From Veillonellaceae bacterium UBA5809 (GTDB taxonomy: Bacteria > Bacillota > Negativicutes > Veillonellales > Dialisteraceae), in NCBI GenBank assembly GCA_002417965.1, contig DIDD01000068.1, positions 3,110 through 19,891 on the forward strand: 16,782 bases of DNA. The letters are read 5' to 3'. A program made the position numbers and the translations under genes. Shown here piece after piece: positions 6,530 to 14,245 of this stretch. Positions within the stretch are counted from its first letter, which is position 1. The number at the start of each line of letters is the position of its first letter. The notes beneath the pieces are model-generated. The model worked only from the letters and a program-made list of their open reading frames with translations, was not told the DNA's origin and did not search any database.

Positions 6530-7319
6530 GCGGTTCTCTGTTTTCCGATACGGGCGAAGCAGCAGGTTTTCTGCTGACAGAGGCGATGAATCCCATATGA
6601 CTGTGCCATTTGGAAAATACCCGTCGCATACCCAGAAAAGCAGCTCTGTTTTCACGCTGCATTCCCCGGCGCAGAATCTGAAGAGTGCGCATCCACCCTT
6701 CGTCGCGGAGAAGCCCCGGAAGACTGAGAAGCGTCATGGCGCCGGTATAAGTTTCGGTACCGGCAAAGCCGGCATCCCGGAACAGAGCGCGCCAGCCGTC
6801 CTCTGTATACGGCAGCGGCGTGATATGAATGGCACGGCCCAGCTCTCCGGTCAGATCACGGATTTCGGCCGGCGTAAGATCCTTCAGGACAATATCATGG
6901 GTCAGGAGAAGGCCGCCCGGCTTCAGAACCCGCAGATATTCCTTCACAGCCTGTTCCTTGGCGGGGGCGGGCAGCATGGTCAGCATGGCTTCATTAATGA
7001 CAACATCGAATGTGTTATCGGAAAAGGAAAGATGAAGGGCATCTTCCTTCCGGAAAGAAACAGCCGGCGCCGCCGGATGGAGAGCCTGGTTTTCCCGGGC
7101 GCGGGAGAGAGCTTCTTCGTTCAGGTCACAGGCTGTGACGGAACAGCCGAAACGGCGTGCCATTTCCAGAGAGGTGGTTCCCATATTGCAGGCCACCTCC
7201 AGGACTTTCATTCCGGGGGCCAGCTTTCCCTGCCGGAACAGCCATTCCGTGGCCAGGCGTCCTCCCGGACGGAGCCGTGTTTTTCCCAGACGGGCTAAAA
7301 AAGTATGACCGGCTTCCAT
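6507..7319 (-). CDS. Class I SAM-dependent methyltransferase
   Basis: This 270-residue protein has a Rossmann-type methyltransferase core. Motif I is VLEVACNMGTTS (39-50). The acidic end of strand 2 is VTACDLNEEAL (D65), motif III-IV is DNTFDVVINEAML (101-113), and YLRVLKPGGLLLTHDI follows. A C-terminal region of about 90 residues (DEGWMRTLQILRRGMQRENRAAF) probably forms a cap or substrate site. The methyl acceptor cannot be read. The ATG lies one base after the cupin stop, with a GGAGG site inside the cupin gene, so the two are translationally coupled. It is the last gene of the hcp-cupin-methyltransferase operon. Its final codons form part of the terminator shared with metQ. Confidence 0.85.
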   Translation of the reverse strand: MEAGHTFLARLGKTRLRPGGRLATEWLFRQGKLAPGMKVLEVACNMGTTSLEMARRFGCSVTACDLNEEALSRARENQALHPAAPAVSFRKEDALHLSFSDNTFDVVINEAMLTMLPAPAKEQAVKEYLRVLKPGGLLLTHDIVLKDLTPAEIRDLTGELGRAIHITPLPYTEDGWRALFRDAGFAGTETYTGAMTLLSLPGLLRDEGWMRTLQILRRGMQRENRAAFLGMRRVFSKWHSHMGFIASVSRKPAASPVSENREPQKRETAV

Positions 7320-7320
7320 G

Positions 7321-7674
7321 TCAGGCCTCCTTTTCCGCGGGGAACACCACAGTGAGAGCCATCTTCATGCATTCCTCCGCATAGACGGCGTGGGGAATGC
7401 CGGCGGGCATCAGGACAGTCTGTCCCTGAGAAAGCTCATGGACACCTTCCCCGATGGTGATCCGTGCTTTCCCTTCGAGTACGGTCAGGAGCGCATCGCC
7501 GGAAGATACATGACGGCCGATTTCTTCGTTTTTGTCAAAAGCAAACAACGTCAGGCTGACCGCCGCATTCTGTGTCAGCGTTTTACTGGCGACCTGCCCC
7601 GGCTGATAACTGATTTCTTCAGGAAGAGACAGGGCCTCTTCCGCTTTTATATGGGTGATTCCGTGAAAACTCAT
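7321..7674 (-). CDS. Small single-domain cupin
   Basis: This is a 117-residue cupin barrel. The start is placed at the ATG at 7674 because a strong GAAGGAGGT site lies just upstream. A longer frame from 7701 would bury that site inside the gene. Motif 1 is degenerate (GRHVSSGDALLTVLEG): the second histidine and the glutamate of the usual HxH...E are Ser and Asp. Motif 2 (GQTVLMPAGIPHAVYA) keeps PxGxxH. The metal site may therefore be altered or absent. The role could be sensing, sugar or small-molecule binding, or catalysis. It lies 45 bases after hcp and one base before the methyltransferase, so it belongs to the hcp operon. Confidence 0.8.
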   Translation of the reverse strand: MSFHGITHIKAEEALSLPEEISYQPGQVASKTLTQNAAVSLTLFAFDKNEEIGRHVSSGDALLTVLEGKARITIGEGVHELSQGQTVLMPAGIPHAVYAEECMKMALTVVFPAEKEA

Positions 7675-7719
7675 AGAACAGACCTCCTTCGGTGAAAACA
7701 ATCAATCCTATATGGACTT

Positions 7720-9300
7720 TCAGGACTTCCGGCCCAGCATGACAGCCATATCCGATTGGGGATCACTGATGGGTGTGAGCTGGAAGTGCTCTGATAAATA
7801 TTGAAGAATATGGGGAGATACAAAAGCCGGCAGGGACGGCCCCAGATAAATATGGCGGACGCCCAGGGAAAGCAGGGTCAAAAGGACAGCCACAGCCTTC
7901 TGCTCATACCAGGACAGAACCAGAGTGAGAGGCAGATCATTGACGCCGCAGCCGAAGGCATCAGCCAGGGCCAGTGCGGCGGAAATGGCGCTGTAGGCAT
8001 CATTGCACTGTCCCATGTCCATGAGGCGGGGCAGCCCGGCGACAGTGCCCAGATCCATATCATTGAACCGGTACTTACCGCAGCCCAGGGTAAGGACCAG
8101 TGTATCCTCCGGAGTCTCCCGGACGAACTCTGTATAATAATTCCGGCCCGGAGCGGCTCCGTCACAGCCTCCAACGAGGAAAATATGGCGGAGCTTTCCC
8201 TCTTTTACGGCAGAAACCAACTGACCGGCGGCCGACAGTACGGCATTCCGGGCAAACCCTGTGGTGAGGGTCTCCCCGCCGTTAATGCCGTGCATGACAT
8301 GATCCTCCGGATATCCGCCCAGAGCCAGCGCCTTTTCAATCACGGGCGCAAAGTCTTTATCCTCTCCGATATGGACCATGCCCGGATAAGCGACAGATTC
8401 AGCGGTGAATACGCGGTCACGGTAGCTGTCACGCACCGGCATGAGACAATTTGTCGTGAACAGAACAGGAGCAGGAATATGGTCAAATTCACGCTGCTGA
8501 TTCTGCCAGGCCGTTCCGAAATGACCCTTCAGATGAGGATAAGCTTTCAGCTTGGGATACCCGTGGGCCGGCAGCATTTCTCCGTGGGTATAAATATTGA
8601 TTCCCCGGCCTTCTGTCTGTTCCAAAAGGAGTTTCAGATCACGCAGATCATGGCCTGTGACCACGATGAAAGGGCCCTTTTCTATGGTCATGGATACATC
8701 AGTCGGAACCGGAGAGCCGTAGGTCTCCGTATTGGCCCGGTCCAGCAGGGCCATGCAGGACAGATTGACCTTGCCCGTTTCCATGACCAGCGGCAGAAGC
8801 TCTCCGGCAGAAAGGGGAGAACCGACGGCAGCCAGACCCCGGCAGAGAAAGCGTGACACCAGGTCATCGGTGTATCCCAGAACAAAGGCATGATATGCAT
8901 AAGCGGCCATGCCGCGGATTCCAAAGAGAATGAGGGATTTGAGAGACCGGATATCCTCCTCTTCCTGCCACAGGGCGCGGGTGGGGGACATCTGTCCCAA
9001 CTTTGCCGGCGGCTGTCCGCTGAGGCGGCCTGCCTCAGCCAGAACCCTCTCAGTCACACGCTGTACTTCATCGGCATCAAAACTGACATTGGTCACAGTA
9101 GTGAAAAGACCTTCCATAAGAAGCTTCTCCGAGCCGGGAGACGGTGTTCCCCTGACCGCCTGGGCGAGAAAAATCAGGGCATCGGTGAGGCGGTCCTGAC
9201 GGAGTGCGGTTTCCTCTGTCTTGCCGCATACGCCGGCAGATCCGCAGCATCCTGTGCCGCCGGATGTCTGTTCACATTGAAAACAAAACATATTTTCCAT
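7720..9300 (-). CDS. hcp: Hybrid cluster protein (hydroxylamine reductase / NO reductase type)
   Basis: Hcp carries a cubane Fe-S cluster and a hybrid Fe-S-O cluster. It reduces hydroxylamine in vitro and is linked to nitric oxide detoxification or protein S-nitrosylation in vivo. The 526-residue protein begins with cysteines C6, C9, C18/C19 and C25 in CFQCEQTSGGTGCCGSAGVC, the spacing seen in strict anaerobes. Hybrid-cluster ligands are all present: H217 (TGHDLRD), E241 (HGEMLPAHGYP), C285 (FTTNCL), C379 (VGGCDGA), C407 (LTLGCGKYRF), C432 (GQCNDAYS) and E466 (WYEQKA). The start follows an AGAGGA site. It is the first gene of an operon with a cupin and a methyltransferase and is divergent from a Crp/Fnr regulator. 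Confidence 0.95.
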   Translation of the reverse strand: MENMFCFQCEQTSGGTGCCGSAGVCGKTEETALRQDRLTDALIFLAQAVRGTPSPGSEKLLMEGLFTTVTNVSFDADEVQRVTERVLAEAGRLSGQPPAKLGQMSPTRALWQEEEDIRSLKSLILFGIRGMAAYAYHAFVLGYTDDLVSRFLCRGLAAVGSPLSAGELLPLVMETGKVNLSCMALLDRANTETYGSPVPTDVSMTIEKGPFIVVTGHDLRDLKLLLEQTEGRGINIYTHGEMLPAHGYPKLKAYPHLKGHFGTAWQNQQREFDHIPAPVLFTTNCLMPVRDSYRDRVFTAESVAYPGMVHIGEDKDFAPVIEKALALGGYPEDHVMHGINGGETLTTGFARNAVLSAAGQLVSAVKEGKLRHIFLVGGCDGAAPGRNYYTEFVRETPEDTLVLTLGCGKYRFNDMDLGTVAGLPRLMDMGQCNDAYSAISAALALADAFGCGVNDLPLTLVLSWYEQKAVAVLLTLLSLGVRHIYLGPSLPAFVSPHILQYLSEHFQLTPISDPQSDMAVMLGRKS

Positions 9301-9324
9301 AGAAAATCCTCTTTTCCTGATGTA

Positions 9325-9418
9325 ATCATAAAATTCCCAAATGCCGGATCATGCCTCCGGCTCACTTGATAACCGGAGTATACTATAAGAAAAAGGGGAA
9401 TTCGGTTGTAACGGCAAC
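9325..9418. promoter_or_regulatory. Divergent hcp / regulator control region with two inverted repeats
   Basis: This 130-base gap separates hcp from the divergent regulator. A possible hcp -10 reads TATGAT on the reverse strand (9330-9325) but has no clear -35, as expected of an activator-dependent promoter. A perfect repeat GCCGGA-N7-TCCGGC (9343-9361) is centred about 34 bases upstream of the predicted hcp start. A second, GTTG-TAACGG-CAAC (9405-9418), lies just before the regulator's ribosome site. Either could be the operator of the Crp/Fnr protein. Confidence 0.4.
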
Positions 9419-9431
9419 GAAAGGAAAAGAA

Positions 9432-10106
9432 ATGAAACATCTGGAAGAGTTTCTTCGGGGTACGGCGCTCTTTAAAGGGGTGCCCGGGGAGGGGATGGCA
9501 CGGCTCCTCCGCCATCTGCAGGGAGCGGTTCATACCTATGAAAAACAGCAGGATGTACTGCATGAAGGGCAGCACGCGGCTTCCGCGGGCATTGTGGTGT
9601 CCGGCCATATCCAGATCATACGGCGGGACTTTACGGGAAACAGAGATATCCTGGCTGATATCGGAACAGGCGATCTCTTCGCAGAAGCCTATGCCTGCGC
9701 AGGAACGGCACATCTTCCCGTGAGTGCTGTGTCGGTGGAAAAAAGCCGGGTATACTGGATCAGCCATGCCCGTCTGTTCCAGCCCATGGAGGAAGGAAAA
9801 GACTGGCGTTCGGTCATGCTGGAAAACATGGTCCGGATCCTGGCGGTTAAAAATATCCGTCTGAATCAGAAACTGGCTTTCATCTCTCGGCGGACCATCC
9901 GGCAGAAACTGCTGTCCTACCTGTCTGAGCAGGCCCTGGAACAGGAAAGCCGCTCATTTTCCATTCCCTTCAGCCGTCAGGAACTGGCGGATTTTCTCTG
10001 TGCCGACCGGAGCGCCCTGTCGTCAGAACTGGGCCGGCTCCAGCGGGAGGGCATACTCCGGTTCAGAAAAAATAAATTTATTCTCCTCCGCAGCAATCCG
10101 GAATAA
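9432..10106 (+). CDS. Crp/Fnr-family regulator, HcpR-like
   Basis: This 224-residue transcription factor has an N-terminal cyclic-nucleotide-type beta-roll (about 8-125, with LHEGQHAASAGIVVSGHIQII and DIGTGDLFAEAYACAG). A long dimer helix follows, then a C-terminal winged helix-turn-helix (about 150-220, PFSRQELADFLCADRSALSSELGRLQREGIL). The ATG at 9432 is preferred over 9351 because an AAAGGA site precedes it and the family's N-terminus starts there. There is no FNR-type four-cysteine cluster. Divergence from hcp matches HcpR regulators, which control hybrid cluster protein genes in many anaerobes. The effector (NO or other) is inferred from that family, not visible. Confidence 0.85.
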   Translation: MKHLEEFLRGTALFKGVPGEGMARLLRHLQGAVHTYEKQQDVLHEGQHAASAGIVVSGHIQIIRRDFTGNRDILADIGTGDLFAEAYACAGTAHLPVSAVSVEKSRVYWISHARLFQPMEEGKDWRSVMLENMVRILAVKNIRLNQKLAFISRRTIRQKLLSYLSEQALEQESRSFSIPFSRQELADFLCADRSALSSELGRLQREGILRFRKNKFILLRSNPE

Positions 10107-10112
10107 GACATA

Positions 10113-10160
10113 AAAAAAGAGTTCTCCGTCCGTTTTTATGGATACAGAGAACTCTTTTTT
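10113..10160. terminator. Bidirectional intrinsic terminator
   Basis: A perfect 14-bp A6-GAGTTCTC / GAGAACTC-T6 stem (10113-10126 with 10147-10160) lies between the convergent Crp/Fnr gene and the permease gene ending at 10189. Confidence 0.9.
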
Positions 10161-10188
10161 CTAGGGCCAGTTTTTTTACGGGAGACAG

Positions 10189-11547
10189 TCAGGAGCGGGC
10201 ATGATACGCCTGGAGAACAGGCGGCTTTTCCCTGAATCCGCGGGTGGAAATGACCAGATGAAGCAGGCCGGCCGCTGTCCACAGAAGGCCTACCGTGAGA
10301 CAGAGAGGGGACAGGTGGATCCATAAATAAAGGCATACCACGGCGCCCGTGAGAGGAAACAGGAGATACCGGAACAGGCGGTGCTCCTGACGCTTTACAT
10401 AATAATAACGGATCACGGCGGCATTGACACAGATAAATCCGAAGAGGCCGCCGAAATTGATGAGCTCCGCCACCAGAGGAATATTGAGGACAATGGCCCC
10501 GGCCATGCCGATCACACCCATCAGGATCACATTGAAAGACGGCGTATCATAGACCGGATGGAGATGGGCAAAGAAAGGAGCGGGGATGAAATGATCCCGT
10601 CCCATGCTGAACAGCAGGCGGGCCGCACTGGACTGGCTGGCGATGCCGCAGGTAAAAGATGCCACAACCACGGCAATTGTATAAAGGGCGGCCGTTACAG
10701 CCCCCCCTGCCGCGCCGGCGATCTCAAACAGGGCGGCGTCAGGATCTTTAAAAGATGTATAATCCGGCCATACCAGCTGGGACAAATAACTCTGGAGAAA
10801 ATAAATCAGGCCGCATGTCAGGCAGGCCAGCACCGTAGCCCGCCCGATATCCCGGCGGGGATTGACCGCTTCCTCGGCCATGGTGGAAATGGAATCAAAT
10901 CCCATATACGACAGACAGGTAATGGCGGCGCCTGACACCAGGGCATCCCATTCAAATTTCGCCGGATTATAAATCGGCGTCATGGACCACAGAGTGGCCT
11001 CCCCGGTGCCGGACAGAAGAGCCCGGATGCACATAAAAATGAAGAAAAGAACCACCAGAAACATAAAGCCCACCAGAATCAGATTGGTCTTCGCCGCCAG
11101 ATCCACACCCCGCACATTGACGGCGGTAACCGTGATGCCGATGACCATGACCCAGGCCCAGTAAGGAATCTCCGGAATGAGGGCATTTCCGTAAGTGGCG
11201 CCGGCCATAAACACAATCAGCGGACAGAGCACATAATCCAGCATCATGAGCCACCCTGCGAAAAAACCGGCATACGGATTAATTCCTTTTTCCGCATAAG
11301 AAAAAGTAGAACCGGCGGAAGGAAAAGCGGAAGACATATGGCCGTAGCTCATGGCGGTGAAAATCATGGCAGCCAGTGCCAGCAGATACGCCGAAGCCAG
11401 CATGCCTCCTGATTTATCGGAGGCAAACCCGTAAATATAAGCGGGAGCAATGGGGAGCATAAAAGCAATCCCGTAAATCCATAAATCCCTCAGGGTCAGG
11501 ACACGTTTCATGGACGGGCCCGGATGATCTGTGTCTGTTGTATTCAT
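10189..11547 (-). CDS. APC-family amino acid/polyamine permease, PuuP-like (downstream copy)
   Basis: This 452-residue integral membrane transporter has about twelve predicted helices and is an amino acid-polyamine-organocation member. Landmarks are WIYGIAFMLPIAPAYIYGF (TM1), FTAMSYGHMSSAFPSAGSTF (TM2 region), KGINPYAGFFAGWLMMLDYV (TM3), SYMGFDSISTMAEEAVNPRR (TM6 and loop), GIASQSSAARLLFSMGRDHF and LINFGGLFGF. The pattern resembles the PuuP putrescine/amino acid importers, but the substrate is not determined. A GAGGAGG site precedes the ATG. It has its own promoter (11637-11664) and a leader hairpin (11586-11613), so it is not simply the second gene of an operon with its paralogue. That paralogue lies 197 bases upstream. 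Confidence 0.9.
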   Translation of the reverse strand: MNTTDTDHPGPSMKRVLTLRDLWIYGIAFMLPIAPAYIYGFASDKSGGMLASAYLLALAAMIFTAMSYGHMSSAFPSAGSTFSYAEKGINPYAGFFAGWLMMLDYVLCPLIVFMAGATYGNALIPEIPYWAWVMVIGITVTAVNVRGVDLAAKTNLILVGFMFLVVLFFIFMCIRALLSGTGEATLWSMTPIYNPAKFEWDALVSGAAITCLSYMGFDSISTMAEEAVNPRRDIGRATVLACLTCGLIYFLQSYLSQLVWPDYTSFKDPDAALFEIAGAAGGAVTAALYTIAVVVASFTCGIASQSSAARLLFSMGRDHFIPAPFFAHLHPVYDTPSFNVILMGVIGMAGAIVLNIPLVAELINFGGLFGFICVNAAVIRYYYVKRQEHRLFRYLLFPLTGAVVCLYLWIHLSPLCLTVGLLWTAAGLLHLVISTRGFREKPPVLQAYHARS

Positions 11548-11582
11548 TGATCAGAAGCCTCCTCTGTTTTTTCTGCGGAAAC

Positions 11583-11613
11583 AAAAAAGGAGCTTCGTAA
11601 AAGAAGCTCCTTT
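11583..11613 (-). terminator. Leader terminator/attenuator before the downstream permease
   Basis: On the reverse strand AAAGGAGCTTC (11613-11603) pairs with GAAGCTCCTTT (11596-11586), with a six-base loop, and runs on into T. It lies 17 bases after the predicted start site and about 40 bases before the ATG, so it sits inside this gene's own leader. It would also stop read-through from the upstream permease. The GGAGGCTTC of the ribosome-site region can pair imperfectly with its 3' arm. Confidence 0.7.
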
Positions 11614-11636
11614 GCGCAGACTGTGATATTGACATC

Positions 11637-11664
11637 ATTATAGCATGAACCCTGCGGCAGTCAA
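11637..11664 (-). promoter_or_regulatory. Promoter of the downstream permease gene
   Basis: On the reverse strand TTGACT (11664-11659), a 16-base spacer ending in TGC, and a perfect TATAAT (11642-11637). This is a strong extended -10 promoter, giving a leader of about 85 bases. Confidence 0.75.
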
Positions 11665-11744
11665 TGCGGAAAGATGTGAAACGGCGGTGTCATGTCATAG
11701 ATCTTTTCTATAGCGCATAGATAAACAGTTATTCCAGTAATAAA

Positions 11745-13100
11745 TCACAACTTCTCTTTCAGATCCTGAAGGACAGGCGGTTTATCCCGGAATCCCTTGG
11801 TGAAAAGGAGAAGATAGACAAATCCGGCAGCCATCCAGGTGAATCCGACGGCCAGAGCCAGGGAAGACAAATGAATCCACAGATAAATACAGACCACTGC
11901 ACCGATAAGAGGGAACAGAAGATGGCGGAAAAAACGGTGCTCGCCGCGGACGATATAATAATAACGGATGACGGCGGCATTGACGCAGATGAATCCGAAG
12001 AGGCCTCCGAAATTAATCAATTCCGTAACAACGGGAATATTGAGGACAATAGCGCCGATCATGCCGGCCGCTCCCAGCAACAGAACATTGAAAGCAGGCG
12101 TTCCGTACAGGGGATGGATGTAGGCAAACCAGCGGCGGGGCAGCAGATGTTCCCGGCCCATGCTGAACAACAGGCGGGCAGCGCTGGACTGGCTGGCAAT
12201 GCCGCAGGTAAAAGATGCAGCCACGACAGCGGCTGTATACAGGGCGGCCGTCAGCTGTCCTCCCGCGGCGCCCGCCACTTCAAACAGAGCGGCGTCAGTG
12301 TTGGCGAAAGAAGTATAGTCAGGCCAGATCAGCTGGGACACATAGCTCTGGATGAAATACACGGCGCCGCAGGTTACACAGGCCAGCACCGTAGCCCGTC
12401 CGATATCCCGGCGGGGATTGACTGATTCCTCGGCCATGGTGGAAATGGAATCAAAACCCATGAAAGAGAAACAGGCAATGGCGGCCCCTGATACCAGAGA
12501 GTCCAGACTGAAAGAGGCGGGATTATAAAGCGGTGCCAGGGAAAAAAGTGTGCCTTCGCCCGTGCCGCCCAGAAGCGCCCTTACGCACATAATCACAAAA
12601 AACAGGACCACGATAAACATGAATCCCACCAGTACCAGATTTGTTTTTGAGGCGATCTCCACACCGCGGATATTGGTGGCGGTTATGACAGTTCCGATGA
12701 GCAGCACCCATACCCCGTAAGGAATTTCAGGAATCAGGGCATTGCCGTAGGTGGCGCCCACCATAAACACAATGAGGGGGCAGAGCACATAATCCAGCAT
12801 CATGAGCCACCCGGCGAAAAAACCGGCATACGGATTAATGCCCTTTCCCGCATAAGTGAAAGTCGATCCTGCAGAAGGGAAGGCAGCCGACATATGTCCG
12901 TAACTCATGGCAGTGAAAATCATGGCGCCCATAGCCACCAGATAGGCAGCGGCCAGCATGCCTCCTGAGGTCTGGGAAGCAAATCCGTAAATATAGGCCG
13001 GTGCAATGGGGAGCATAAAGGCAATCCCGTAAATCCAGAGATCCCGCAGGGTAAGAACCCGTTTCATAGCAGGGGCCGGAGTGGTTGATGCAGTTTTCAT
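11745..13100 (-). CDS. APC-family amino acid/polyamine permease, PuuP-like (upstream copy)
   Basis: This 451-residue paralogue of the permease at 10189-11547 aligns without large gaps, with roughly three quarters identical residues by eye. TM1, TM3, the ASQSSAARLLFSMGR segment and the ELINFGGLFGFICVNAAVIRYYY-type region are almost unchanged. Differences concentrate at the extreme N-terminus, in TM4-TM5 (GVWVLLIGTVITATNIRG against WAWVMVIGITVTAVNVRG) and in the external loops, which could alter specificity. A GGAGG site lies ten bases before the ATG. Its own promoter and leader terminator precede it, and it is divergent from an isochorismatase-fold hydrolase. Substrate unknown; an amino acid, polyamine or related amide is likely from the family. 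Confidence 0.9.
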   Translation of the reverse strand: MKTASTTPAPAMKRVLTLRDLWIYGIAFMLPIAPAYIYGFASQTSGGMLAAAYLVAMGAMIFTAMSYGHMSAAFPSAGSTFTYAGKGINPYAGFFAGWLMMLDYVLCPLIVFMVGATYGNALIPEIPYGVWVLLIGTVITATNIRGVEIASKTNLVLVGFMFIVVLFFVIMCVRALLGGTGEGTLFSLAPLYNPASFSLDSLVSGAAIACFSFMGFDSISTMAEESVNPRRDIGRATVLACVTCGAVYFIQSYVSQLIWPDYTSFANTDAALFEVAGAAGGQLTAALYTAAVVAASFTCGIASQSSAARLLFSMGREHLLPRRWFAYIHPLYGTPAFNVLLLGAAGMIGAIVLNIPVVTELINFGGLFGFICVNAAVIRYYYIVRGEHRFFRHLLFPLIGAVVCIYLWIHLSSLALAVGFTWMAAGFVYLLLFTKGFRDKPPVLQDLKEKL

Positions 13101-13143
13101 GAAACCAAAACCTCCAATAAGATCAATTTAATTTTCCGCGGAT

Positions 13144-13167
13144 AAAAAACTTCAGCAGCCTGCTGAA
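13144..13167 (-). terminator. Leader terminator/attenuator before the upstream permease
   Basis: On the reverse strand TTCAGCA (13167-13161), loop GGC, TGCTGAA (13157-13151), then G and six T down to 13144. It starts about 11 bases after the predicted start site. A 12-base palindrome (13163-13174) uses the same 5' arm, so an alternative, weaker hairpin is possible. The next gene upstream is on the other strand, so stopping read-through is not the obvious purpose. Confidence 0.7.
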
Positions 13168-13184
13168 AATTCAGATGCAAGTCA

Positions 13185-13212
13185 ATTGTAACATACACTG
13201 CGGGGGTGTCAA
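13185..13212 (-). promoter_or_regulatory. Promoter of the upstream permease gene
   Basis: On the reverse strand a perfect TTGACA (13212-13207), a 16-base spacer and TACAAT (13190-13185). The leader is about 78 bases. Confidence 0.75.
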
Positions 13213-13320
13213 CCGCAGGGACAGGACTTTTTACGAGGGTATTAATTGAAGCGGCGGCGAACTGAATATATAGGCATTCAGGGCGTTTCCGCAGGGACAG
13301 AGACAGGGAAAAACAGCTTT

Positions 13321-13379
13321 TTGGAGAAACCGGAGCCCCGGGTATGATACAATAAAAAAGACGCCCGTTGCCTGCGGGC
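13321..13379 (+). promoter_or_regulatory. Probable promoter and leader hairpin of the isochorismatase-fold gene
   Basis: TTGGAG (13321-13326), 16 bases and TATGAT (13343-13348) make a fair promoter. A hairpin GCCCG/CGGGC (13363-13367 with 13375-13379) follows about 10 bases later without a T-run. The 315 bases between this gene and the divergent permease contain only these control elements. Confidence 0.5.
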
Positions 13380-13415
13380 ATGCATCTCGAAAGAAGCTGG
13401 AAAGGAATGGAAGAC

Positions 13416-14138
13416 ATGAAGATCAATCCCCGTTATCTGTCCTTTTACTATCAGGACATGGAAGACTATCAGGATATGGAAATAGACTTGAAAAAAACAG
13501 CGCTCTGTATCATTGATTATCAAAAAGAATTCTGCGATGACCACATGGGCGAAGCCCTGGAAATCAAAAAAAACGGTCAGTGGGAACGGTGGCAGTACTT
13601 TAGAAACCGCATTCACAACACGGCCATTCCCAATACCCAGAAACTGCTCTTCTGGGCCCGGAAGGAGGGCATGACCGTGACCTTCGGCCGCATTGCCTGC
13701 CTTTCCCCCGACGGGGAAGACCGGTCCCCCGTGCAGAAAAGAGAAGGCTGGAATAATATTTTTCTTTACCGCGGATCTGAAGAAGCGGCTATGGTGGATG
13801 AACTGAAGCCTCTGCCGGAAGAAATGGTTTTTGATAAGACAACAGACAGTATTATGGGCAGCACCTCCTATGCGGGCGTCCTGCGGAACATGGGCATAAC
13901 CACAGTCATTGTGGCGGGTATTGTCACAGACCAGTGTGTGGCCTGCAGCGTGCGTGACCTGGCCGATGCGGGATTTCAGGTCATCTGTGTGGAAGATGCC
14001 TGCGCGGCGGCTTCCGAGGAAGGGCACGATGCGGAATTGAAGATTATGAATGTCATTTACTGCCGTGTATGCCGGACGGAAGAAACACTGGAACTTCTGG
14101 AAAAAGCAGCAGCAGCCGGAGGTCCTGTGACAGTCTGA
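13416..14138 (+). CDS. Isochorismatase-fold cysteine hydrolase
   Basis: These cytosolic enzymes hydrolyse C-N or vinyl-ether bonds in small amides and related compounds (nicotinamide, biuret, ureidoacrylate, isochorismate). The 240-residue protein has the expected catalytic set: D34 in CIIDYQKEF, K141 in VFDKTTDSIMGS, and C174 in VAGIVTDQCVACSVRDLADAGF. The segment DACAAASEEGHDAEL is also typical. An N-terminal extension of about 25 residues rich in Tyr, Asp and Met, and an insert RWQYFRNRIHNTAIPN, are not in the short family members. The ATG at 13416 is chosen because AAAGGA lies nine bases upstream; 13380 and 13407 have poor ribosome sites. It lies between the permease pair and a cyclase-family hydrolase. 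Substrate not known. Confidence 0.85.
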   Translation: MKINPRYLSFYYQDMEDYQDMEIDLKKTALCIIDYQKEFCDDHMGEALEIKKNGQWERWQYFRNRIHNTAIPNTQKLLFWARKEGMTVTFGRIACLSPDGEDRSPVQKREGWNNIFLYRGSEEAAMVDELKPLPEEMVFDKTTDSIMGSTSYAGVLRNMGITTVIVAGIVTDQCVACSVRDLADAGFQVICVEDACAAASEEGHDAELKIMNVIYCRVCRTEETLELLEKAAAAGGPVTV

Positions 14139-14140
14139 AT

Positions 14141-14169
14141 TTGACAGACCGTTTTCTCTGTGCCATAAT
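14141..14169 (+). promoter_or_regulatory. Promoter of the cyclase-family gene
   Basis: A perfect TTGACA (14141-14146) begins three bases after the preceding stop codon, followed by 17 bases and CATAAT (14164-14169). The gene is therefore transcribed independently of the hydrolase ahead of it. Confidence 0.75.
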
Positions 14170-14186
14170 GAACGAAATAATAATCA

Positions 14187-14223
14187 GCAAAGAAGCCCTG
14201 TCATGTCGACAGGGCTTCTTTGC
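14187..14223 (+). terminator. Long leader hairpin before the cyclase-family gene
   Basis: A perfect 16-bp stem GCAAAGAAGCCCTGTC (14187-14202) pairs with 14208-14223 around a five-base loop. The 3' arm contains TTCTTT but no T-run follows; seven A do. It lies about 11 bases after the predicted start site and nine bases before the AGGGAGG ribosome site. It may end the upstream hydrolase transcript, regulate this gene's leader, or both. CAGGG of the ribosome-site region can compete for the 5' arm. Confidence 0.7.
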
Positions 14224-14245
14224 AAAAAAACAGGGAGGCTTTTCT

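Larger units (their letters stand above)
10189..13100. repeat. Tandem gene duplication of the two permeases
   Basis: Two head-to-tail genes of 1359 and 1356 bases are similar at DNA level over nearly their whole length. Their promoter and leader sequences are not obviously alike. No insertion sequence or direct repeat flanks the pair. Confidence 0.85.

Noticed and set aside
6441..7298. Forward open frame (285 codons) opposite the methyltransferase
   Set aside because: It starts inside metQ, crosses the terminator hairpin and is antisense to a recognised methyltransferase.
7801..8856. Forward open frame (351 codons) opposite hcp
   Set aside because: It is antisense to conserved hcp motifs, has low-complexity composition and shows no family features.
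9351..9431. Upstream ATG at 9351 as the start of the Crp/Fnr regulator
   Set aside because: No ribosome site precedes it, it lies within a palindrome, and it would add 27 residues not typical of the family. The ATG at 9432 has a good site.
13278..14027. Reverse open frame (249 codons) opposite the isochorismatase-fold gene
   Set aside because: The catalytic motifs are on the forward strand; the reverse product resembles no family.
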